From JAVXAG01 sp036660615 (GTDB taxonomy: Bacteria > Bacillota > Clostridia > Peptostreptococcales > Anaerovoracaceae), in NCBI GenBank assembly GCA_036660615.1, contig JAVXAG010000052.1, forward strand, positions 1 to 12,949: a stretch of 12,949 nucleotides of DNA, given 5' to 3'. The notes beneath the pieces are model-generated. The model did not search any database. It worked only from the letters and a program-made list of their open reading frames with translations, and had not been told where the DNA came from. The position numbers were made by a program, and so were the translations under genes. Below are positions 8,010 to 12,949 of the stretch, piece by piece; positions within the stretch are counted from its first letter, which is position 1, and each line of letters starts with the position of its first letter.

Positions 8010-9569
8010 CTATTTCCCAATTTGCTCCGTCCTAAAAATGAATTTTACGTTATCATAATTGCCAATACTACCAAAGGCAGAGTAATTTTCTGAGGCATTT
8101 CCCATTTCTTTGATTCGATTAATTACTTTTTCTATATCTCCATCTTTTAATGCCCCGATTTTCTTAAGCATTTCCTTTTGCATCTTGCTGACTCCATCAT
8201 TTAATTGTTTTGCCCCTTTATTTAATTGACCTATGCCGCCTATTAATTTGCTTTCACCTATGGACAATGCAACCATTCCATCTGACAACTGCTTTGCTCC
8301 TACTTCTAATTTTACTGCGCCATCTTTTAGACTAGTTGTTCCCTTGGCGGCTTTGTCTACTCCTGCAGTGTAACTTAATACCCCTTGATAAAATGTATTA
8401 CAGCTGTCTAGTTGTCCTTTGGCGGCTTCCAAACTTGCTATTGTATTTGTATATGTGTTGGTGCCTTTCTGGCCATCTATTGCTTTTAACGTATTTATCA
8501 CTTCTGTAAATACAGCGCTGTAGTTTTCTACTGTCAATGTAGGTATTGTCTTCCCCATCTTTGAAAAAGCACTGCGTATTTCAGTCAATCCACCGTCAGC
8601 AGTTTTAACTAAACTCTCCATGATTTGTTTAGCACCACCGTTTAATACTGAGCTATTTTTTGATAATTGTCCAAGTCCCGTATCAAGTGTATCAACTCCC
8701 TTGTTCAGGGCAGTTGTTCCGGCATAAAGGTTTGCTGCGCCAGTTTTCAACGCTTCGGTTCCCTCCGCAAGATCTACAGATTTTGCCTTAAGCTGTTCCG
8801 AACCTTTATATAGTTTCTCTGTTCCATTGACCAATTCTTTTACCCCACTAGTAAGTTGCCCCACTGTTTTTTCAATATCTCCTATACTGTTGACTTTGCT
8901 TAGATCCAACTCATTAAAGACTTCATTGGTGGCCATAGTCATAATCGTTGTCAATTGAAAGTTTTTCACGTCGGCTGAAACTTTTACTGTATTTGGAATG
9001 TCTAACTGGCTTCTTGACAATCCTAAACTTTCTTCAACTCCCGGAAAGGAATATCCTACAACAATAGCCCTTGAACCATCGTCAATAGCTTTACCATTAA
9101 TAACATCTATATGAGAAAAATGTTCATTGTCCAAGACCATTCCAGACATTACCAAGAATGGTACCCACACATTGCCTGATTTCAAATTGTTGTTGTATGC
9201 AATATTCATTGTTACTCGCCCACTTTTTCCAGCCAAATCCTTTGGTGAAATGTCGTTCCCATTTAATGTATATTTTATTGTCATAGTAACTGGAAGAGTT
9301 GCATTTTCGTATCCATCATAATGCAGGTTCCCCTTTTCACTTACTATTGTCTGCTTAACATTGCCATTTGCGCCTGTTATCAAATATACGGTTTCATCAT
9401 TTGTCACTACCGCTGGTTCAATTTCCTGTTTTTCTATTTTTGTCTTTGGTTCATCTTTTTTATTGTCTTGTGCACCATACACAAAGACACCTAAACTGCT
9501 TCCAATCAAAAGTCCCACCACTAATGTCAGCGCTATTATTCTAAATGTTTTCTTTTCCATATTTTTCAT
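8010..9569 (-). CDS. Exported L-x-x-G heptad-repeat protein, partner of the MMPL transporter
   Basis: A 519-residue protein with a basic N-terminus and one hydrophobic segment (about 10-30) followed by VYGAQD. That is either a signal peptide or a single anchor; the rest is extracytoplasmic with no further membrane helix. Residues 55-215 look like a beta-rich domain that I do not recognise. Two blocks of heptads with L-x-x-G spacing follow (about 236-314 and 405-462), like those in the extracellular part of YhgE/Pip-type proteins. A 90-residue non-repeat section separates them. Such repeats are helical and could form a hairpin. The gene overlaps the MMPL transporter by 29 bp with AGGAGG 8 nt before the ATG, so both are surely co-expressed. 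A role as adaptor, cargo binder or cell-wall spacer for the pump is inference. No terminator is obvious after the TAG stop. Confidence 0.8.
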   Translation of the reverse strand: MKNMEKKTFRIIALTLVVGLLIGSSLGVFVYGAQDNKKDEPKTKIEKQEIEPAVVTNDETVYLITGANGNVKQTIVSEKGNLHYDGYENATLPVTMTIKYTLNGNDISPKDLAGKSGRVTMNIAYNNNLKSGNVWVPFLVMSGMVLDNEHFSHIDVINGKAIDDGSRAIVVGYSFPGVEESLGLSRSQLDIPNTVKVSADVKNFQLTTIMTMATNEVFNELDLSKVNSIGDIEKTVGQLTSGVKELVNGTEKLYKGSEQLKAKSVDLAEGTEALKTGAANLYAGTTALNKGVDTLDTGLGQLSKNSSVLNGGAKQIMESLVKTADGGLTEIRSAFSKMGKTIPTLTVENYSAVFTEVINTLKAIDGQKGTNTYTNTIASLEAAKGQLDSCNTFYQGVLSYTAGVDKAAKGTTSLKDGAVKLEVGAKQLSDGMVALSIGESKLIGGIGQLNKGAKQLNDGVSKMQKEMLKKIGALKDGDIEKVINRIKEMGNASENYSAFGSIGNYDNVKFIFRTEQIGK

Positions 9570-11655
9570 TACTAACTCCTCCTGTTTTCAAACTTTTTCT
9601 CAATCCAATTGTGGTTTTGCATATTGCCTTGTCAAATAGCATAAGCAGTGACGGCAAAATAAATATTACTGCCAACATACTTACGATTGCGCCTCTTGCC
9701 ATCAAGCTACACATGGAACTTATTATATCCAAATTCGAATATACTGCTACGCCAAAGGTAGCTGCAAAGAATCCCACTGCACTTACAATTATTGATGGTA
9801 TTGACGTTGCCAAGGCATTTGTCACTGCTTGGTGTTTCTCTATTCCGTCCATTCTGTTTCTCTTGTATCTAGTCGTCATTAATATTGCATAATCTACCGT
9901 TGCCCCAAGTTGAATAGTGCTTAGACAAATAGGTGCAATAAATGGTAGCCAGTTCCCTGTATAGAAAGGTATGCCAAGGTTTATAAATATGGCAAATTCA
10001 ATAACCGCTACCAGTATAAATGGTAATGCAAAAGATTTTAATACTATGGCAATAATTGCAAATATTGCCAAGATAGAAATTGCGCTTACAACTTTAAAAT
10101 CTCTATCTGTGATTTTTATCATATCTTTTGTGCAGGCTGCTTCTCCGATTAACATTCCCTTTGGATCATGGCGCTTAATGATTGTATTTATTTTTGTTAT
10201 CTGTCGATTAACTTCTTTGCTTGCGACCTTGTACTCTGAGCCCACTAACATCAGTTGATAATCTCCACTTTTTAGAACTGACCTAACTGATTCCGGTATT
10301 ATTTCTTCTGGCACTGCTAATCCAAGCAACGAGTTCATGCCCAGTGCTGTTTTAACTCCATCAACTTCTTCAATATCTGCCAACATTTCCTGTGCCTCAA
10401 AGGGTGCCATCTCTTTGTTGACCAAAATCATATGTGTCGTCGCCATATCAAAATCTTCTTGTAGTTTATCTTTGGAAATTACGTAGTTCATATCTTTTGG
10501 CAAAGCATCTCCCAAGTCGTAGTAAATATTTGTGCTGTTGTATCCATAAATAGCAGGTCCCAGTATAATCAAAAATATTGCAATAAACACCCAACTTTTC
10601 TTTGTTATCACTTTGGCAAATTTGTTCATATCTGGTATTAATGACCTATGTTTCGTTTTTTCAATTATCTTATCAAATACCAAAATTAATGCCGGCAATG
10701 TGGTTACACAAGCGATTACTCCCAATAGTACTCCTTTTGCCATTACGAACCCTATATCTTTGCCAAGTGTAAAGCTCATAAAGCACAGTGCAATAAAGCC
10801 TGCAATTGTTGTAACGGAACTTCCTACAACTGCTGTAATGGTATTTTTAATAGCGCTTTCCATTGCCTTTTCTTTGTTGTGGCCACACAATTCTCGTTCT
10901 TCTGTATAGCTATGCCAAAGAAATATGGAGTAGTCCATAGTTACGCCAAGCTGTAGCACTGCTGAAAGTGCTTTGGTAATGTATGAAATTTCTCCTGTAA
11001 CAAAATTACTACCTAGGTTAATAAGTATTGCCATTCCAATGCTTATCAAGAATATAATTGGTATTGCCCACGAATCCAACAACAGCATCATTGCCACTGT
11101 TGCAAGTAATACGGCTAACCCTACGTAAATGGGTTCTTCTTTTTCGCAAAGGTCTTTTAAATCTGTTACTAGTGCTGACATTCCTGTTACAAAGCACTGT
11201 TTGCCTGCAATTTGTCTAATCTGCCCAATAGCGTCTATTGTTTCATCTGCCGAAGTTGATGTATCAAAAAAGATTGCCATCAATGTAGCATCTCCCTTGT
11301 TAAAGGCTTTATAGTATTTTTCTGGCAGTATCTCCATAGGTACGTCTTTGTCAAACAAGCTATTATACCAAAGCACTGTATCCACATGTTTTACTGTTTC
11401 TAATTTTGTCTTTAATTCTGCCGTCTGATTTGTAGTCATTCCATCTACAACGACTATGGAAAATGCTCCCTTTCCAAAATCGTCCAGCATTATTTGTTGT
11501 CCTTTTACTGTGTCCATATCTTCTGGCAAGTAGGTCAACATATCGTAATTTATTCTCGTATGTACTAATCCTATAATTGATGGTATCAAAAGCAAAATAC
11601 ATATTAAAAGTATCAAAATTCTATGTTTCACTACTGCTCTACTGAATTTCTCCAT
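9541..11655 (-). CDS. MMPL/RND-superfamily transporter
   Basis: A 704-residue integral membrane pump with the two-fold RND plan. TM1 is near 11-31, then a large external domain (about 32-175) and TM2-6 (about 176-327). TM7 is near 352-372, followed by a second external domain (about 373-520) and TM8-12 (about 522-672). The fourth helix of each half carries the Asp-Tyr pair known from MmpL proteins as the proton relay: GVTMDYSIF (D241-Y242) and GATVDYAIL (D588-Y589). It is therefore predicted to be proton-driven and active. Family substrates include lipids, fatty acids, peptides and drugs; this sequence does not show which. GGAAGGGG lies 9 nt before the ATG. Its partner gene begins inside its 3' end. 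No regulator gene is adjacent in the window. Confidence 0.92.
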   Translation of the reverse strand: MEKFSRAVVKHRILILLICILLLIPSIIGLVHTRINYDMLTYLPEDMDTVKGQQIMLDDFGKGAFSIVVVDGMTTNQTAELKTKLETVKHVDTVLWYNSLFDKDVPMEILPEKYYKAFNKGDATLMAIFFDTSTSADETIDAIGQIRQIAGKQCFVTGMSALVTDLKDLCEKEEPIYVGLAVLLATVAMMLLLDSWAIPIIFLISIGMAILINLGSNFVTGEISYITKALSAVLQLGVTMDYSIFLWHSYTEERELCGHNKEKAMESAIKNTITAVVGSSVTTIAGFIALCFMSFTLGKDIGFVMAKGVLLGVIACVTTLPALILVFDKIIEKTKHRSLIPDMNKFAKVITKKSWVFIAIFLIILGPAIYGYNSTNIYYDLGDALPKDMNYVISKDKLQEDFDMATTHMILVNKEMAPFEAQEMLADIEEVDGVKTALGMNSLLGLAVPEEIIPESVRSVLKSGDYQLMLVGSEYKVASKEVNRQITKINTIIKRHDPKGMLIGEAACTKDMIKITDRDFKVVSAISILAIFAIIAIVLKSFALPFILVAVIEFAIFINLGIPFYTGNWLPFIAPICLSTIQLGATVDYAILMTTRYKRNRMDGIEKHQAVTNALATSIPSIIVSAVGFFAATFGVAVYSNLDIISSMCSLMARGAIVSMLAVIFILPSLLMLFDKAICKTTIGLRKSLKTGGVSNEKYGKENI
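9576..9583 (-). promoter_or_regulatory. Ribosome binding site of the heptad-repeat gene, inside the MMPL gene
   Basis: AGGAGGAG on the minus strand, with the AGGAGG core 8 nt before the ATG at 9569. It supports that start over the ATG three codons later. It lies within the transporter coding sequence, as expected for coupled translation. Confidence 0.8.
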
Positions 11656-11693
11656 TGTCTTTTTCCCCTTCCGTTCTGGTTTGTTTTATTTCT

Positions 11694-11722
11694 TTAGCAA
11701 GTTTAAACCCATTGCTAAGCAA
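11694..11722. promoter_or_regulatory. Palindromic repeats upstream of the MMPL module, possible operator
   Basis: TTAGCAA (11694-11700) and TTGCTAA (11712-11718) form perfect 7-bp inverted arms 11 bp apart. The second arm also belongs to a compact palindrome, TTGCTAAGCAA (11712-11722). An 8-bp palindrome GTTTAAAC (11701-11708) lies between the arms. The cluster sits 40-70 bp upstream of the transporter ATG, where the promoter should be. I cannot place a convincing -35/-10 pair. TetR-type regulators commonly control MMPL pumps, but none is encoded in the window. Confidence 0.5.
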
Positions 11723-11733
11723 ATGAAATAATC

Positions 11734-11770
11734 AAAAAAAGCCTAATGTATAAATTTCATACATTAAGCT
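11734..11770 (-). terminator. Rho-independent terminator of whiA
   Basis: In the transcript direction, a 12-bp stem pairs AGCTTAATGTAT with ATACATTAGGCT (one G-T wobble). It has a 7-nt loop and runs into seven T residues. It lies 34 bp after the whiA stop and separates whiA from the MMPL module. There is no matching T-run on the other strand, so it is one-directional. Confidence 0.92.
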
Positions 11771-11804
11771 CTGATTGTTTAATTTGTTATAATTTTTTAA
11801 ATTT

Positions 11805-12746
11805 TTATATTTTACTTGCTATCTCCTCGATTTTTTTAAATCTATTGTTAATCCCTGATTTTTTCATAGGTGGTGTCATCATTTCCGCAAGTTGTGTAAG
11901 GTTCGCATCTGGAAATTCCATTCTCATATCTGCCACTTCTCTAAGTTTGATTGGCAACACATCAAGTCCTTTTTTCTGCTGTATCTTTTTTATTGCAGCA
12001 ACCTGTCGCTGTGACGCATCAAGTGCTCTATCGGTATTTGCATTATCGCAGTTTGTAATTCTCATGGTATCGTTCATAATACCTCTTTTTATTCTGACGT
12101 TTTCAAATTCCAAAAGTTGTGTATGTGCGCCCATCAACGCTAATGTATCGCTTATGTAATTTGAGTTTTTCATATATACTATGTAATGTCCTTTTCTCTC
12201 CACGATTTTCACGTTTAAGTCCACAAAGGAATTGACCATCTTCTTCAAGTCGTTTGCCAAATTTCTACTTCCGCAAACTATTTCCAAATGGTACCCTTTT
12301 TCAGGATCGTTCATTGTCCCCGATCCCATAAATATTCCTCTAAGATATGACTTCTTGCAGCATTTGGTCTTTATAAGGTCATCGTAAATTCCATCGCTTA
12401 TATAGTTGTTGCCTTCTTTTACCAAAAGTATCCCAGTTTCTCTAAGTATCTGTTCACTTAAATTTTCTGGCCCAATTGTCAACATATATGCGGTCCCTCT
12501 CCTCGGTGATGTCCCATCGCCTAGTTCAAGTGCCGGATCTATTTTAAAGTAATCTTTTATTAATTTCTTATAATGTCTTGCTACTGCTGGGTTTTCTGTA
12601 GTTATAACTATCTTGAATTTTCCACCTCCCGCAAGCCTTAAGCTTCCGGACACGCGAAGAAACCCAGCCATCTCTGCCAGTTTGCAGCATTGTTTCTCTG
12701 GTTCAATTCTGGATAATTCATTTTTTGTCTCTGTAGCAAATGACAT
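11805..12746 (-). CDS. whiA: WhiA-family DNA-binding regulator
   Basis: A 313-residue WhiA homologue of normal length. The N-terminal two thirds is the LAGLIDADG-like fold without nuclease function: AEMAGFLRVSGSLRL near 24-38 and KKSYLRGIFMGSGTM near 131-145. The C-terminal helix-turn-helix part (about 265-310) shows LREVADMRMEFPDANLTQL and PPMKKSGINNRFKKI, close to the family consensus. WhiA acts in sporulation septation in Streptomyces and in division and chromosome segregation in Bacillus; its role here is not shown by sequence. I chose the ATG at 12744-12746 (MSFATETKNELSR) because GAGGTGA precedes it. An in-frame TTG at 12761 would lie upstream of that site. rapZ and yvcK, usually upstream in Bacillota, are not present in the 200 bp that remain. 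Confidence 0.95.
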   Translation of the reverse strand: MSFATETKNELSRIEPEKQCCKLAEMAGFLRVSGSLRLAGGGKFKIVITTENPAVARHYKKLIKDYFKIDPALELGDGTSPRRGTAYMLTIGPENLSEQILRETGILLVKEGNNYISDGIYDDLIKTKCCKKSYLRGIFMGSGTMNDPEKGYHLEIVCGSRNLANDLKKMVNSFVDLNVKIVERKGHYIVYMKNSNYISDTLALMGAHTQLLEFENVRIKRGIMNDTMRITNCDNANTDRALDASQRQVAAIKKIQQKKGLDVLPIKLREVADMRMEFPDANLTQLAEMMTPPMKKSGINNRFKKIEEIASKI

Positions 12747-12750
12747 TAGT

Positions 12751-12757
12751 TCACCTC
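12751..12757 (-). promoter_or_regulatory. Ribosome binding site deciding the whiA start
   Basis: GAGGTGA, 4 nt before the ATG at 12746. It supports that codon over the TTG at 12761, which has no upstream Shine-Dalgarno sequence. Confidence 0.8.
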
Positions 12758-12797
12758 GCAACTATTTATTACTTATTATTATACTATAAATAGTTAC
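12758..12797. repeat. Inverted repeat around the whiA -10 box
   Basis: AACTATTTAT (12760-12769) and ATAAATAGTT (12786-12795) are perfect 10-bp inverted arms with a 16-bp spacer. With one mismatch they extend to 12 bp (12758-12769 and 12786-12797). The spacer holds the candidate -10 box and the near arm abuts the ribosome binding site. It could be an operator, or a 5'-leader hairpin if transcription starts further upstream. The region is very AT-rich, so chance plays some part. Confidence 0.55.
12778..12783 (-). promoter_or_regulatory. Candidate -10 box of whiA
   Basis: A consensus TATAAT on the minus strand, 32 bp before the whiA ATG. The matching -35 position (about 12801-12806) reads only TTTTTA, so the promoter would be weak or activator-dependent. 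The transcript leader would be about 25 nt. Confidence 0.5.
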
Positions 12798-12830
12798 AAT
12801 TAAAAACTCATTTCTCAATATGTGGGTAAA

Positions 12831-12949
12831 AGTCGCCTGCGCTGGTATTGGCGGCGAAACGACTTAGCTTTTCCGGCATATTCTAGTGTTTTCTGGCGCA
12901 AAAGCCATGCCAAGACGGTGACAAGGCTGGCGGTTGGTTTGGCGTGACG
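12831..12949. other. GC-rich segment of unknown nature at the window edge
   Basis: 66 of 119 bases are G or C (55%), against about 19% in the 70 bp before it. Two frames are open across it: a minus-strand frame from the edge to TGA at about 12816, and a plus-strand frame ending at TGA near 12945. Neither peptide resembles a protein I know, and both are rich in Arg and Trp, as in spurious frames. The block contains short inverted pieces such as GCCA/TGGC. It may be an interspersed repeat, a structured RNA or a transferred fragment. It is cut by the edge, so its full extent is unknown. Confidence 0.45.

Noticed and set aside
8250..8900. Repeat-like DNA in the heptad-repeat gene as tandem DNA repeats or CRISPR
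   Set aside because: The periodicity is in the protein (L-x-x-G every 7 residues). The DNA is not repeated exactly, and there are no spacers.
9545..10909. Plus-strand open frames of up to about 115 codons opposite the MMPL gene
   Set aside because: They mirror the hydrophobic codon pattern of the transporter on the other strand, with no start signals and no family resemblance.
12813..12949. Minus-strand open frame through the GC-rich block as the C-terminus of a rapZ/yvcK-type gene
   Set aside because: The peptide ends KSFRRQYQRRRLLPTY and is Arg-rich. It does not resemble the end of RapZ or YvcK, and other frames are open over the same block.

Overview
The window reads as part of an AT-rich chromosome from a low-GC Gram-positive bacterium, most likely an anaerobic clostridium-like member of the Bacillota. 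The evidence is a WhiA homologue, strong AGGAGG-type ribosome binding sites, ATG and GTG starts, and a V-type ATPase operon laid out like the Enterococcus hirae ntp operon. Every gene lies on the minus strand, so transcription runs from high to low coordinates. No finer taxonomic call can be supported by eye.

Layout, in the direction of transcription. (1) 12831-12949 is a GC-rich segment (about 55% GC) of unknown nature, cut by the window edge. (2) whiA (11805-12746) has its own -10 region, an inverted repeat around it, and ends in a clear intrinsic terminator at 11734-11770. (3) A two-gene exporter module follows. It consists of a 12-TM MMPL/RND-type transporter (9541-11655) overlapping by 29 bp a secreted or membrane-anchored protein rich in L-x-x-G heptads (8010-9569). 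The leader of this module carries repeated TTGCTAA half-sites that could be an operator. (4) An intergenic region (7877-8009) holds a good promoter (TTGTAA-16-TATAAT) for the last operon. (5) A V-type ATPase operon follows in the order ntpF, I, K, E, C, G, A, B, with overlaps or 13-bp gaps at every junction. It runs off the left edge just after ntpB, where ntpD would be expected.

How the genes work together: ntpA and ntpB form the catalytic head. ntpC and ntpG (subunit F) belong to the central stalk, ntpE and ntpF to the peripheral stalks, and ntpI and ntpK to the membrane motor. NtpK keeps every residue of the E. hirae Na+ site (L53, T56, Q57, Q108, E137), so the enzyme is predicted to translocate Na+ rather than H+. 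The two exporter genes probably form one functional unit, with the MMPL protein as the proton-driven pump and its partner as an extracytoplasmic helical element. whiA looks independent of its neighbours and is not directly preceded here by rapZ or yvcK, its usual Bacillota neighbours.

Most of the window is ordinary, well-known biology. The parts worth a second look are the MMPL plus heptad-repeat pair and its palindromic leader, the inverted repeat over the whiA promoter, and the GC-rich segment at the right edge.
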